Shown: piece by piece, positions 37,880-49,169 of the stretch
How the letters are laid out: every line of letters begins with the position of its first letter
Numbering within the stretch: position 1 is the stretch's first letter
NCBI GenBank assembly: GCA_019056595.1
Contig: CP036163.1
Span: forward strand, 4,774,001 to 4,838,000
Direction of reading: 5' to 3'
DNA length: 64,000 nucleotides
Origin: Pectobacterium atrosepticum
GTDB lineage: Bacteria > Pseudomonadota > Gammaproteobacteria > Enterobacterales > Enterobacteriaceae
Position numbers and translations under genes: made by a program
The notes under the pieces: model-generated
What the model saw: only the letters and a program-made list of their open reading frames with translations
Databases searched by the model: none
Told to the model about the DNA's origin: nothing

Positions 37880-40186
37880 ATGAAATGGCTTACTTCACTG
37901 ACTATAGCAATTGGACTTGCTTGTAATCCGACGTTTGCGCAGGAATTGACGTCTGTGCCAGCATCAATATCGCCTTCACATCAGCAGCGTGATGCGTTTG
38001 TCACGGATCTGCTGAAGAAAATGACGCTGGAAGAGAAGATCGGCCAGCTCAGATTAATCAGCGTCGGGACGGATAACCCGAAAGAAGTCATCCGGGAAAT
38101 GATTAGAAATGGCCAGGTTGGTGCGATTTTTAATACGGTAACCCGCCAGGATATTCGTGCAATGCAGGATCAGGTTATGCAGCTCAGCCGCCTGAAAATT
38201 CCCCTGTTTTTCGCCTATGATGTGGTGCACGGTCAACGCACTATTTTCCCTATTGCACTGGGGCTAGCCTCCAGTTGGGATATGGACGCGATTGCGAAAA
38301 GCGCGCGTGTGGCGGCTTATGAAGCGACGGAAGATGGCCTGAACATGACCTGGGCGCCGATGGTGGATATCACCCGCGATCCGCGCTGGGGCCGCGTTTC
38401 TGAAGGCTTCGGTGAAGATACCTGGCTGACCAGTAAAATTGCCGGTGTGGTCGTAAAATCCTTTCAGGGCGACGACGTAACCGGACGCCACTCGCTGATG
38501 ACCAGCGTAAAACACTACGCACTCTACGGCGCTGTTGAAGGCGGGCGTGACTATAACACGGTAGACATGAGCCCTCAGCGCATGTTCCAGGACTATATGC
38601 CGCCTTACAAAGCGGCGATTGACGCCGGCAGTAGCGGCGTGATGGTCGCGCTCAACTCAATCAACGGTACGCCAGCCACCGCTAACAGCTGGTTGCTGAA
38701 AGAGGTTCTGCGCGATCAGTGGAATTTCAAAGGCATCACCATTACCGACCACGGCGCGATTAAAGAGCTGATTAAGCATGGCGTTGCCAGCGATCCACGC
38801 GATGCATCACGTCTGGCGCTTAAATCCGGTATCGGGATGAGCATGAGCGACGAGTATTTCGTACGCTATCTGCCAGAGCTGGTGAAAAGTGGTGCGGTGA
38901 GCGTGCAGGAGATCGACGATGCCTGCCGTCAGGTCTTGAACGTGAAATATGATATGGGGCTGTTTGAAGATCCGTATCGTCATCTGGGCATCGCGAGTTC
39001 CGATCCGGTGGATACCAATGCGGAAAGCCGCTTACACCGTTTAGATGCGCGCGATGTGGCGCGTAAAAGTCTGGTGCTATTGAAAAACCGTCTGCAAACG
39101 CTGCCGCTGAAAAAGCAGGGCACGATTGCCGTCGTGGGGCCATTGGCTGATAGCCAGCGCGATACCATGGGCAGTTGGTCTGCAGCGGGCGTCACGAAAC
39201 AGACGATTACCGTTTATCAGGGCCTGAAGAATGCGGTCGGCGATAAAGCCACGATTCTCTATGCCAAAGGTGCCAACGTCAGTAATCACAAAGGCATTAT
39301 CGATTTCCTGAATCAGTATGAAGATGCCGTGCAGGTGGACAAACGCCCACCGCAGGTGATGATCGATGAAGCTGTGGAAGCCGCGAAGAAAGCGGATGTG
39401 GTGGTCGCGGTCGTCGGTGAAGCGGCGGGGATGGCGCATGAGGCATCCAGCCGTTCGAACATCGACTTGCCGCAAGGCCAGCGTGACCTGATTGCGGCGC
39501 TGAAAGCCACGGGTAAACCGCTGGTTCTGGTGCTGATGAATGGCCGCCCTCTGGCACTGGTGCGTGAAGATCAGCAGGCTGATGCGTTACTGGAAACCTG
39601 GTTCAGTGGTACGGAAGGCGGCAATGCAATCGCTGATGTACTGTTTGGTGACTATAACCCGTCTGGCAAGCTGCCGATGTCCTTCCCACGTTCTGTCGGG
39701 CAGATCCCTATTTATTACAATAACCTGCCGTCAGGCCGTCCTTACACGCCGGAAAACCCAGGCAAATATACGTCTCACTATTATGATGAAGCCAACGGGC
39801 CGCTCTATCCGTTCGGTTACGGCCTGAGCTATACCACTTTCAGCGTGTCAGACGTGCGTTTGTCCAGCCAGACAATGAAGCGTAACGGGACGATCAACGC
39901 CAGCGTAACGGTGAAAAACACCGGTAGCCGTGCTGGGGAAACGGTCGTTCAGCTGTATCTGCATGATGTGGTGGCTTCCATCAGCCGTCCGCTGAAAGAG
40001 TTACGTGGTTTTGAGAAAGTGATGCTACAGCCGGGAGAATCCCGCACGGTCACCTTCACGCTCGATCAGGATGCACTCAAGTTCTACAATGCCCGCATGC
40101 AGCAGGTAGTAGAACCCGGTAAGTTCGATGTCATGATCGGTCTGGATTCTCAACGCGTGAAAAGCGACAGCTTCACCCTGCTATAA
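37880..40186 (+). CDS. bglX: Periplasmic beta-glucosidase BglX, GH3
   Basis: 768 residues, close to E. coli BglX at 765. A signal peptide cut after TFA, then a TIM-barrel GH3 domain with FAYDVVHGQRTIFPIALG and ITDHGAIKEL, which carries the nucleophile Asp, an alpha/beta sandwich domain with VVAVVGEAAGMAHEASSR, and a C-terminal FnIII-like domain starting near FGYGLSYTTF. It removes glucose from the non-reducing end of beta-glucosides, complementing secreted cellulases such as CelS. Confidence 0.95.
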   Translation: MKWLTSLTIAIGLACNPTFAQELTSVPASISPSHQQRDAFVTDLLKKMTLEEKIGQLRLISVGTDNPKEVIREMIRNGQVGAIFNTVTRQDIRAMQDQVMQLSRLKIPLFFAYDVVHGQRTIFPIALGLASSWDMDAIAKSARVAAYEATEDGLNMTWAPMVDITRDPRWGRVSEGFGEDTWLTSKIAGVVVKSFQGDDVTGRHSLMTSVKHYALYGAVEGGRDYNTVDMSPQRMFQDYMPPYKAAIDAGSSGVMVALNSINGTPATANSWLLKEVLRDQWNFKGITITDHGAIKELIKHGVASDPRDASRLALKSGIGMSMSDEYFVRYLPELVKSGAVSVQEIDDACRQVLNVKYDMGLFEDPYRHLGIASSDPVDTNAESRLHRLDARDVARKSLVLLKNRLQTLPLKKQGTIAVVGPLADSQRDTMGSWSAAGVTKQTITVYQGLKNAVGDKATILYAKGANVSNHKGIIDFLNQYEDAVQVDKRPPQVMIDEAVEAAKKADVVVAVVGEAAGMAHEASSRSNIDLPQGQRDLIAALKATGKPLVLVLMNGRPLALVREDQQADALLETWFSGTEGGNAIADVLFGDYNPSGKLPMSFPRSVGQIPIYYNNLPSGRPYTPENPGKYTSHYYDEANGPLYPFGYGLSYTTFSVSDVRLSSQTMKRNGTINASVTVKNTGSRAGETVVQLYLHDVVASISRPLKELRGFEKVMLQPGESRTVTFTLDQDALKFYNARMQQVVEPGKFDVMIGLDSQRVKSDSFTLL

Positions 40187-40197
40187 TGATGTTCGTC

Positions 40198-40222
40198 TCG
40201 CCGCCGATATTCCCGGCGGCGA
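40198..40222 (+). terminator. Hairpin after bglX
   Basis: TCGCCGCCG (40198-40206) pairs with CGGCGGCGA (40214-40222). It starts 12 bases after the bglX stop. No T run follows, so termination is uncertain. Confidence 0.4.
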
Positions 40223-40308
40223 ATCCACGAAGGGTGATTACCTAGATGCAGTGTGAGTTTCTAAATAAAGTGTGATTATCGGAGAGTAGGGTATTGCAGG
40301 AGGAAAGT

Positions 40309-40848
40309 ATGCCGTTGACTGAAGTCGTGTTGGTTGATGAAAATGACAAGCCAACAGGCGTAATGGAAAAGCAGGAAGCGCACGTAAAAGGAGAGTTACA
40401 CCGTGCGATTACCGTCTATATTTTCAACTCTCGCCAGCAGTTGTTATTACAGCAGCGGGCAGAAGAGAAATATCACAGCGGCGGTTTATGGAGCAACACC
40501 TGTTGCAGCCACCCTGCACCCGGTGAAGAGACGTTACAAGCGGCACATCGTCGTTTGTATGAAGAAATGGGATTACGCTGTGCGCTGACGCCGATGTTTA
40601 CGCTGACCTATCGTCTGCAACTGGATAATGGGTTGATTGAGCATGAACTGGGGCATGTGTATTTTGGCGTGACGGATGACGTTCCGCAGATCAATCCTGA
40701 TGAAGTATCGAGCTATGAATACCAGTCGATAGACGAGATTACGCAGCGGATGATGATGACGCCTGAGCAGTTTACGGCTTGGTTCCAACTGACTTTTGCC
40801 CGTATTCCAGACTACTGGCAGGCGTTCAAGTCTGAGCAATCGCGTTAG
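40309..40848 (+). CDS. idi: Isopentenyl-diphosphate delta-isomerase
   Basis: 179 residues from the ATG at 40309, six bases after GGAGG; an upstream in-frame TTG is rejected. A Nudix-fold type I isomerase interconverting IPP and DMAPP. WSNTCCSHPAPGEE carries the active-site Cys, LYEEMGL the Nudix-like helix, and IEHELGHVYFG the catalytic Glu. It stands as a single gene. Confidence 0.94.
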   Translation: MPLTEVVLVDENDKPTGVMEKQEAHVKGELHRAITVYIFNSRQQLLLQQRAEEKYHSGGLWSNTCCSHPAPGEETLQAAHRRLYEEMGLRCALTPMFTLTYRLQLDNGLIEHELGHVYFGVTDDVPQINPDEVSSYEYQSIDEITQRMMMTPEQFTAWFQLTFARIPDYWQAFKSEQSR

Positions 40849-40932
40849 TCTGAACCGCTGCGATAATTGCCGCGTTTCAGTGCGGCACTGTTCATGCAGC
40901 GTGCAGTAGGAGGGAAAGGTAGGTCGAAAGCC

Positions 40933-41040
40933 TCAGCCTGCGTGCTCGATAATAATGTAACCCACCAGCATCATGCCAGACATGCCACCTAAGGCGAGCA
41001 GGGCAAAGAGACTGATAATGCCGATTTTTTGAAGAGTCAT
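40933..41040 (-). CDS. Putative small membrane protein, 35 residues
   Basis: ATG at 41038-41040, preceded on the minus strand by AAAGGAT at good spacing; TGA at 40933-40935. The product starts MTLQKIGIISLFALLALGG and has a single long hydrophobic helix with a short EHAG tail. The size, helix and clean ribosome site resemble the many small inner-membrane proteins of enterobacteria. I do not recognise the family. It lies upstream-in-transcription of nothing else; the next gene on its strand is further up. Confidence 0.5.
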   Translation of the reverse strand: MTLQKIGIISLFALLALGGMSGMMLVGYIIIEHAG

Positions 41041-41131
41041 CAGGTTATCCTTTTGTTAATTGCCCCGAATTATAAAGCCTTCCGCCCATGAAACAAGGCC
41101 GAAACGCGCCTCACTTTTTAAATAAACCTCA

Positions 41132-41779
41132 TTACCGAAATAAAAGCAGCAGACCGAAAAAGAGCAAAATGACGCCAGCACCGCGCTCAATCGGGTTAAG
41201 CCAGCGTGTTAAACGCTGCTGAATCAATGGGCGAGCGATAAGTGCCGCGATGAGCAGATCCCACACCAGCACGATAGAAAACATCCAGCTACCGCTGACG
41301 AATTGCTGTGTTGGTGTTACCTGTGGCCCAAGGATACTGGTCATCAGGCTGATATAGAACAGCATGTTTTTAGGATTCAACAGCGACGAACCGAGCCCCA
41401 ATAGGATTTGTTTACGCAGCGTTGGGCAACTGTCGGACTGCTGTTCGGCCTGAAACGACGGGATAGAACGGCTTTTCAGTAACTGATAGCCAATCCAGAT
41501 CAGGTAAGCGGCACCGGCCAATTCGATGGCGGTAAAAAGCGTCGGCGAGTGCTGAATACCAGCCCAGCCGATCGCCGCCAGCAGAATATAAATACCGTTG
41601 CCCAACGCGATGCCTAGACAGATTCCCGCGCTGCCGCGCAGTCGGTAGCGAATGGCGTAGGCCGTCAGCAGAAAGAAATCCGGACCCGGGCTCAATAGCG
41701 CCACAAAATGCGCCAGTGCCAGAGCAGGAAAATGGGCAGGAAAGAGAGAATCGGCGGAAAAAAGGGGATTGATAAACAT
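41132..41779 (-). CDS. LysE/RhtB-family amino acid exporter
   Basis: 215 residues from the ATG at 41777-41779; the extension to 41947 runs into the neighbouring regulator and is rejected. Six hydrophobic segments. FVALLSPGPDFFLLTAYAIRY and GICLGIALGNGIYILLA are signatures of the LysE/RhtB exporters, which export amino acids or related small molecules. The substrate cannot be told. It lies 52 bases after an AraC-type regulator gene on the same strand, which may control it. Confidence 0.88.
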   Translation of the reverse strand: MFINPLFSADSLFPAHFPALALAHFVALLSPGPDFFLLTAYAIRYRLRGSAGICLGIALGNGIYILLAAIGWAGIQHSPTLFTAIELAGAAYLIWIGYQLLKSRSIPSFQAEQQSDSCPTLRKQILLGLGSSLLNPKNMLFYISLMTSILGPQVTPTQQFVSGSWMFSIVLVWDLLIAALIARPLIQQRLTRWLNPIERGAGVILLFFGLLLLFR

Positions 41780-41831
41780 GATATTTCTGACCTCGATAAG
41801 TAATCGACGCCAGTCTAGACAAGGTGTTCGG

Positions 41832-42665
41832 CTATTTATTGTCAAATATTGATCGCGCGTACTGACCCGGTGTCGCGGAGGTATATTGCACAAACGTTTT
41901 ATGGAAATGGCTTTGGTCGCAGAAGCCGCTTTGGTAACTGGTATCAACCAGCGGCGTGCCCTGCTTCAGGAGTGATTTAGCATACTCAATACGGGCATTA
42001 TTAAGAAATGCCATGGGTGTAATACCGGTATCGTGACGAAACTGCCGCACGATAGTCTCGCGTCGTAGGTTCAACTCGTCCGCCAGCGTTTCCAGCGAGG
42101 GCGATTCTTGAAGATTATTCAGCAAACGCTCGCGTACGTGCCGCGTCGTGGTTTGTAACGCCTGATGGGGTAATGCTGGCTCAGGCAGGCAATATTGCTG
42201 CCAAACGGGTGTCAGCATCGCGTTGAGTAGGCTGTCTGCCGACGTGATTTCTCCCCGATGCAGCAGCGTAATAAGATGCTGGTAACGAATAAATAGCGTG
42301 GGATCGCGTAAGACGACACGGTTGCAACGCAAGCTATCCGCCTGATAATTACAGTGGACAGCGATCTGGTCGAGGCACCATGCAGTATCCAGATAAAGCA
42401 TGTGATAACTGCGCATTTTCCCTGGAGGTGGATTACAGCTGTGCGGCTGTTGGGGATCGATAAAGATCAGATCGCCAGCCTGTAAGTGATGCGTTTCGTT
42501 GCGGTAATGGCACAGTGTTTCGCCGTGTTCGATCGCCCCAATTGAGAATTGCGCATGGCTGTGTGTTTTATAGGCGTGGCTGCTGTTGCGCGTGGTGCGG
42601 CTTTCAACATGCGGTAATTGTGTCGAAAACCAGTACGATTGGTTAATGGCGTGGACCGAAGACAT
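41832..42665 (-). CDS. AraC-family transcriptional regulator
   Basis: 277 residues. An N-terminal cupin sensor domain (HSHAQFSIGAIEHGETLCHYR, then AGDLIFIDPQQPHSCNP) is followed by the double helix-turn-helix of AraC (ADELNLRRETIVRQFRHDTG and SYQSGFCDQSHFHKTFVQYTSATPG, shown in part). It probably regulates the exporter gene downstream. TAGGGT-TTT-ACCCTA at 42704-42718, in the gap before dinG, is a possible operator. Confidence 0.9.
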   Translation of the reverse strand: MSSVHAINQSYWFSTQLPHVESRTTRNSSHAYKTHSHAQFSIGAIEHGETLCHYRNETHHLQAGDLIFIDPQQPHSCNPPPGKMRSYHMLYLDTAWCLDQIAVHCNYQADSLRCNRVVLRDPTLFIRYQHLITLLHRGEITSADSLLNAMLTPVWQQYCLPEPALPHQALQTTTRHVRERLLNNLQESPSLETLADELNLRRETIVRQFRHDTGITPMAFLNNARIEYAKSLLKQGTPLVDTSYQSGFCDQSHFHKTFVQYTSATPGQYARSIFDNK

Positions 42666-42830
42666 AATTTACCTAAGATAGCGTTTACCGCTCGCGACAA
42701 AAATAGGGTTTTACCCTAATCGCTGGGCGGAAGATTGTCGAGAGCAGAATCATCGCGGACGTGATATCGGCTGACGTCGCCGGACGTCTGTGGGACAATG
42801 GCGACCAGATTACGCAGATACAGAGTATGC

Positions 42831-44930
42831 ATGACGCTGTCCCCCGCAATAAAATTGCAGATTGGTCAATGGTATAAGGCCCTGCAAGAGCAAATCCCAG
42901 ATTTTATTTCCCGCGTTTCCCAGCGACAGATGATTGCCGAAGTGGCGAAAACGCTGGCGGGCGATTACCCGCGCCATCTGGCCATCGAAGCACCAACCGG
43001 CGTCGGGAAAACGCTTTCTTACCTTATTCCGGGTATTGCAGTGGGGCGTGCAGAGGATAAAACGTTGGTGGTGAGCACCGCGAATGTGGCATTGCAGGAT
43101 CAGATTTACAGTAAAGACTTGCCTCTGTTGCAGAAATTTATTCCCGAATTGAAATTTACCGCGGCATTTGGTCGCCGTCGTTATATTTGCCCACGTAATT
43201 TGGCGATGCTGGCAACCGATCCCGACGCGCAGGGGGATTTACCGCTCTTTCTGGATGATGAACGGGTGTCTGCCAGCAAGGAAGAAGAACGCGTCTGTGT
43301 AAAGCTTGAAAAAGCACTGCAAGGCCACGCTTGGGACGGGCTGCGCGATCATTATCAGGATTCGATAGCCGATAGCCTGTGGCAAAAACTGAGTACGGAC
43401 AAAGCAAACTGCCTTGCGCACAACTGCCATTATTACCGCGAGTGTCCGTTCTTCCTCGCGCGGCGTGAGATCGAGCAGGCCGATGTTGTCGTCACTAACC
43501 ATGCATTGGTGATGGCGGCGATGGAAAGTGAGTCGGTACTTCCTCCCCCTAAGAATTTACTGCTGGTGCTCGATGAAGGGCACCACATTCCCGACGTTGC
43601 CCGCGATACGCTGGAGATGTCTGGCGATATTCATCCCGCCTATATGATGACGCAACTGGAACAGCTGGTGCAGCTCATCGGGCAGTGTATGGCGCAATTC
43701 GCGCCTAAATCGCCGCCGCGACTTGCGAACAGTGAACGGTTAACCAGCCATTGTGAGGAGATCCGCGAGTGCGTGCTGTCTTTCTCGCAAATGTGTGCGC
43801 TGTTCCTTCCGCATGACGGGCAGGAAACCGAGTACCGTTTTGCGATGGGCAAAATGCCAGATGAAATGCGCGAACTCTGTGTGCGGTTGTTCAAACTGAC
43901 CGACACGCTGCGGGCGTTGGTGGAATATATGCTTAACGATCTCAGCGAGAAAACGGGTAAGCATGACGTGGTACGGGTTTATCACGCATTGCTGAAAATG
44001 AGCCGCCAGCAGAGCTACCTGGAGTCTATGAGCAAGCTGTGGCGACTGGCGGCGATGGAAAAATCCTCGAACGCGCCAGTTTCCAAATGGATCACGCGGG
44101 AAATGCGCGATAACCAGCCGCATCTTCACCTGCACTGTGCGGGAATTCGCGTTTGCGATCAGCTTGAAAGGTTACTGTGGGGTAAGGTGTCGCATGTTGT
44201 GGTGACCTCGGCAACGCTGCGCTCGCTGAACAGTTTTGCGCGCATACAGGAGCTTTCCGGTCTGAGCGAGCAGGAAGGCGATACGTTTATCGCACTGGAT
44301 TCACCGTTCAACCACCGTGAGCAGGGGCGTCTGGTGATTCCTAAAATGCGTCATGAACCGCTGATGGAGTCTGAGGCGCAGCATATTGCCGAGATGGCGC
44401 AATTTTTTCGAGCAGAATTACAGAAGGATAAGCATAAAGGTATGTTGATGCTGTTTGCCAGCCAGCGTGCCATGCAGCTCTTTCTGACACAGGTGACCGA
44501 TTTACGCCTGATGTTGCTGGTTCAGGGAGATAAACCACGCTATAGGCTGGTTGAATTACATCGTCAGCGGGTACAAGAAGGCCAGACCAGCGTACTGATT
44601 GGCTTACAGTCCTTTGCGGAAGGGCTGGATCTGAAAGGTGAACTGCTCTCTCAGGTGCATATTCACAAAATAGCGTTTCCGCCCATCGACAGTCCGGTGA
44701 TTTTGACGGAAGGCGAGTGGCTAAAAAGTCTCAAACGGCACCCGTTTATCGTACAAAGCTTGCCCAGCGCCTCGTTTAACCTCATCCAACAGGTTGGACG
44801 CCTTATTCGCAGCCATAGTTGTTTTGGTGAAATTGTCATTTACGACAGGCGACTGTTAACCAAAGGCTATGGCGCACAGTTGCTGGCGGCGCTGCCGGTT
44901 TTCCCGATTGAACAGCGAGATATGCCATAA
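42831..44930 (+). CDS. dinG: ATP-dependent DNA helicase DinG
   Basis: 699 residues from the ATG at 42831; the 11-residue upstream extension is rejected. A 5'-3' XPD-like iron-sulfur helicase that removes R-loops and D-loops. EAPTGVGKT is Walker A, CPRNL with further Cys in NCHYYREC are the 4Fe-4S ligands, LDEGHH is the DEAH box, and QQVGRLIRSH is motif VI. No CTG-N10-CAG LexA box was found between 42666 and 42830. Its usual neighbour ybiB is 10.4 kb away. Confidence 0.95.
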   Translation: MTLSPAIKLQIGQWYKALQEQIPDFISRVSQRQMIAEVAKTLAGDYPRHLAIEAPTGVGKTLSYLIPGIAVGRAEDKTLVVSTANVALQDQIYSKDLPLLQKFIPELKFTAAFGRRRYICPRNLAMLATDPDAQGDLPLFLDDERVSASKEEERVCVKLEKALQGHAWDGLRDHYQDSIADSLWQKLSTDKANCLAHNCHYYRECPFFLARREIEQADVVVTNHALVMAAMESESVLPPPKNLLLVLDEGHHIPDVARDTLEMSGDIHPAYMMTQLEQLVQLIGQCMAQFAPKSPPRLANSERLTSHCEEIRECVLSFSQMCALFLPHDGQETEYRFAMGKMPDEMRELCVRLFKLTDTLRALVEYMLNDLSEKTGKHDVVRVYHALLKMSRQQSYLESMSKLWRLAAMEKSSNAPVSKWITREMRDNQPHLHLHCAGIRVCDQLERLLWGKVSHVVVTSATLRSLNSFARIQELSGLSEQEGDTFIALDSPFNHREQGRLVIPKMRHEPLMESEAQHIAEMAQFFRAELQKDKHKGMLMLFASQRAMQLFLTQVTDLRLMLLVQGDKPRYRLVELHRQRVQEGQTSVLIGLQSFAEGLDLKGELLSQVHIHKIAFPPIDSPVILTEGEWLKSLKRHPFIVQSLPSASFNLIQQVGRLIRSHSCFGEIVIYDRRLLTKGYGAQLLAALPVFPIEQRDMP

Positions 44931-45335
44931 CAAATTTCTCTATATCTGTTCGTCTAATAAGGGGGTAATTAGTTCTTATTTAGCGCTATATTTTTTTATT
45001 CTTATTTGTTAGATTTGTCTCGGAACAGCAAGGATGCCGTTAATACGTGTGGCAAAGTGTGTCATTACGCAGTGCGGTTTTATCAACCAGGGATTGGTGA
45101 CATGATGAGAATTAATACAATTAATAAAACCCCCTTCTTTTTCAAAAACAAATGCCGTTTGGCATCAGATCCCTTTACTGTCCATACCAATAATAAAAAG
45201 TAGTCATCTAACTTTATTATTTATTAATTGATAATAACGAAAATAATTGGAATTTTTTCTTAATTATTTCCTTATAGAGATAATTTTTATTTATATGAGT
45301 TTTTTGGATATAAATATTTTTGGGTAAGCACCCTT
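44931..45335. other. AT-rich intergenic region upstream of the protease cluster
   Basis: About 400 bases with very low GC. A 65-codon frame (45006-45203) has no recognisable product. The GC drop suggests the left edge of an inserted block. The prtW promoter is probably in this stretch or in the repeat that follows. Confidence 0.4.
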
Positions 45336-45453
45336 TATACTCTAAATAATTCGAGTTTCAGGACAAAACATTGGCCCTTTAGAGCAAGGCCCACGGCGGG
45401 CCGAGTACTTAAGAGAAGCCAACGCACATGCGGCTTGAAGTATGACGGGAATA
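45336..45453 (-). repeat. Variant copy of the MITE-like repeat, core replaced (copy C)
   Basis: On the minus strand both ends match copies A and B: the first 30 or so bases (CATACTTCAAG..GCATGTGCGTTGGCT) and the last 27 (CCTGAAACTCGAATTATTT onward to TATA). The inner 55 or so bases are unrelated and contain another hairpin, GGCCCGCCGTGGGCC. Total length is 118. Confidence 0.7.
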
Positions 45454-45532
45454 CTCAGGAGACGATTAAACCGCAGCCATGCACGGCATCGTGCAATGTA
45501 GTTCAGTAGGGTTATTGCATGAAGGGATTTAG

Positions 45533-46981
<1,449 letters not shown>

Positions 46982-46987
46982 TGTAGC

Positions 46988-47012
46988 AAGGACGGGGTAA
47001 CCCGTCCTTTTC
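46988..47012 (+). terminator. Hairpin between prtW and inh
   Basis: AAGGACGGG (46988-46996) pairs with CCCGTCCTT (47001-47009) around GTAA, followed by TTTCTG. It starts six bases after prtW and would let most transcripts stop there, giving more protease than inhibitor and exporter. Confidence 0.8.
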
Positions 47013-47033
47013 TGTTATCGATTTGGGGCCACT

Positions 47034-47396
47034 ATGAAAAAATTAATCATCGCGGCGCTGTTAAGTGCAATAAGCGGAGGATGTATGGCGAGTAGTCTGA
47101 AGTTGCCTTCAGCAAGTGAACTAAGCGGTGCATGGCAATTGCGTGGTGGAGAACAACACTGTGAGGTTGTACTGCACAACACGCAGTTAGTGGACAACAT
47201 CTGGCGCCTTGACGGTGATGCGCAGTGTTTAAAAGCGCTGCTATCCGATGTTCCTGCCGGCTGGCGGCCGACGCCGGACGGTATCACTCTGACGAAAGAA
47301 CAGGGCCAATCTGTAGCGTTCTTTAGCAAGGAAAAAGAGGGCTATACGCTGATATTGCCTGATGGCAGTACACGTACGTTGCATAAGCAGCCCTGA
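47034..47396 (+). CDS. inh: Periplasmic serralysin inhibitor Inh
   Basis: 120 residues. A signal peptide (cut near CMA) precedes the mature chain, which begins [15 protein letters not shown]. The Inh/AprI fold uses its first residues, here Ser-Ser-Leu, to plug the protease active site. Two Cys at EQHCEV and AQCLKA form the expected disulfide. It protects the periplasm from stray PrtW. It lies between the protease and the exporter genes, as in other serralysin clusters. Confidence 0.9.
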   Translation: MKKLIIAALLSAISGGCMASSLKLPSASELSGAWQLRGGEQHCEVVLHNTQLVDNIWRLDGDAQCLKALLSDVPAGWRPTPDGITLTKEQGQSVAFFSKEKEGYTLILPDGSTRTLHKQP

Positions 47397-47413
47397 CAGG
47401 AGAGGCAAACGCA

Positions 47414-49141
47414 GTGAGTCAACTATCAAATAAGGAACGTTCGTTGTTGAGTATACTGCGTCCTTTCCGGCGCAGCTTCTGGAGCATTGGGATTTTCAGC
47501 GCCATCGTTAATCTACTGATGCTGTCGCCTTCTATTTACATGCTTCAGGTTTACGATCGCGTACTGGCTTCGGGCAATGGCACGACATTGCTAATGCTCA
47601 CCTTGCTGATTGCCGGGTTGGGGATATTCATGGCGGCGCTTGAATGGGTGCGGAGTCTGGTTGTCGTCCGACTCGGTACGCGGATCGATCTGCAACTGAA
47701 TCAACAGGTCTTCAACGCTGCGTTTGAACGCAATCTGGAAGCCGGTGAGGCAAAAGCGGGTCAGGCACTGAACGATCTCACGCAACTGCGGCAGTTTATT
47801 ACGGGCAACTCACTGTTTGCCTTCTTCGATATCCCCTGGTTCCCCTTCTTTTTATTAGTGCTGTTCCTAATCCATCCGGTTCTTGGCCTGCTGGCGCTGG
47901 GGGGAACGGTGGTGCTGGTGCTGTTGGCCTGGCTGAATCAGTATCTCACCACATCGACTTTAGAAAAGGCGAGCCACGAGGCGTTACAGGCGACCCATCT
48001 TGCAGATACGCAACTGCGTAATGCCGAGGTGATTGAATCGATGGGAATGTTATCTAATTTACGTCGCCGTTGGCTGGGGCAACACTATCGCTTTATTACC
48101 CTGCAAAATCTGGCCAGCGAACGGGCTGCGGTTGTCGGGGCGGCGTCAAAACATTCCCGCATCTTTTTACAATCGCTGATGCTCGGTGTGGGGGCAATGC
48201 TAGCGATTAAGGGCGAGATCACGCCGGGGATGATGATTGCGGGGTCAATTCTTGTTGGACGCGTGCTGAGCCCAATCGATCAGCTTATTGGTATTTGGAA
48301 ACCGTTGAGTAGTGCGCGGCAAGCGTGGCATCGGCTGAATCGAATTATGACGGCTTATCCGCCCAGAAGCGAGACGATGACGTTGCCCGCGCCAGTGGGT
48401 CAGCTCAGCGTCGAGAATGTGTTATTACAGACCCCGCAAGGGGCGTCACGATTGCAGGATATCCATTTCTCGCTTCAGGCGGGGGAAACGCTGGCAATTT
48501 TGGGCGCATCGGGTTCAGGTAAATCGACGTTGGCACGTTTACTTGTCGCGACGCAAACACCGACGCGTGGCAAGGTTCGATTGGATGGTGCCGATCTCAG
48601 TCAGGTAGATAAAACAGTGTTTGGCCCGGCAATGGGCTACCTGCCGCAGGATGTGCAGCTCTTTAAAGGCACGCTGGCGGAAAATATTTCCCGTTTTGGC
48701 GATCATGACGCGGAAAAAATCGTCGCGGCGGCGAAGCTGGCTGGCGTCCATGAGATGATTCTTAGCCAACCACAGGGGTATGACACGCCTCTCGGCGCTG
48801 ACGGCAACGGGCTATCGGGTGGGCAGCGGCAGCGTATCGCACTGGCGCGCGCGGTGTATGGCGCTCCCTGCCTGCTGGTACTCGATGAGCCAAACTCCAG
48901 CCTCGACAACGAAGGCGAAGTCGCGTTGGCGCAGGCAATCTCACACCTTCAGAAGCGGGGAGCGACGGTGGTACTGATTACCCATCGTCCTGCATTAACC
49001 ACGCTGGCGCATAAAATTCTGGTTCTCAATCAGGGTAAGCAACAGCGATTTGGGCCTGCGCGCGACATTCTGAACGAATTGCAGCCGCGTCGTGCTGCGA
49101 ACCAAGCACAAATGACACCTTCTGCCGCTGTCCAGCAGTAA
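47414..49141 (+). CDS. prtD: Type I secretion ABC transporter PrtD
   Basis: 575 residues from a GTG start. Six membrane segments in the N-terminal half, then an ATPase domain: [15 protein letters not shown] (Walker A), [14 protein letters not shown] (signature), [11 protein letters not shown] (Walker B) and the switch His in ITHRP. Drives export of PrtW in one step across both membranes with PrtE and PrtF. Family length about 575. Confidence 0.95.
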   Translation: MSQLSNKERSLLSILRPFRRSFWSIGIFSAIVNLLMLSPSIYMLQVYDRVLASGNGTTLLMLTLLIAGLGIFMAALEWVRSLVVVRLGTRIDLQLNQQVFNAAFERNLEAGEAKAGQALNDLTQLRQFITGNSLFAFFDIPWFPFFLLVLFLIHPVLGLLALGGTVVLVLLAWLNQYLTTSTLEKASHEALQATHLADTQLRNAEVIESMGMLSNLRRRWLGQHYRFITLQNLASERAAVVGAASKHSRIFLQSLMLGVGAMLAIKGEITPGMMIAGSILVGRVLSPIDQLIGIWKPLSSARQAWHRLNRIMTAYPPRSETMTLPAPVGQLSVENVLLQTPQGASRLQDIHFSLQAGETLAILGASGSGKSTLARLLVATQTPTRGKVRLDGADLSQVDKTVFGPAMGYLPQDVQLFKGTLAENISRFGDHDAEKIVAAAKLAGVHEMILSQPQGYDTPLGADGNGLSGGQRQRIALARAVYGAPCLLVLDEPNSSLDNEGEVALAQAISHLQKRGATVVLITHRPALTTLAHKILVLNQGKQQRFGPARDILNELQPRRAANQAQMTPSAAVQQ

Positions 49142-49169
49142 CAGGGAATGAAAGAAAACAGGGAAAGAC

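Noticed and set aside
45006-45203. 65-codon frame in the AT-rich gap before prtW
   Set aside because: Composition and lack of any motif or ribosome site suggest chance; kept only as part of the intergenic description.
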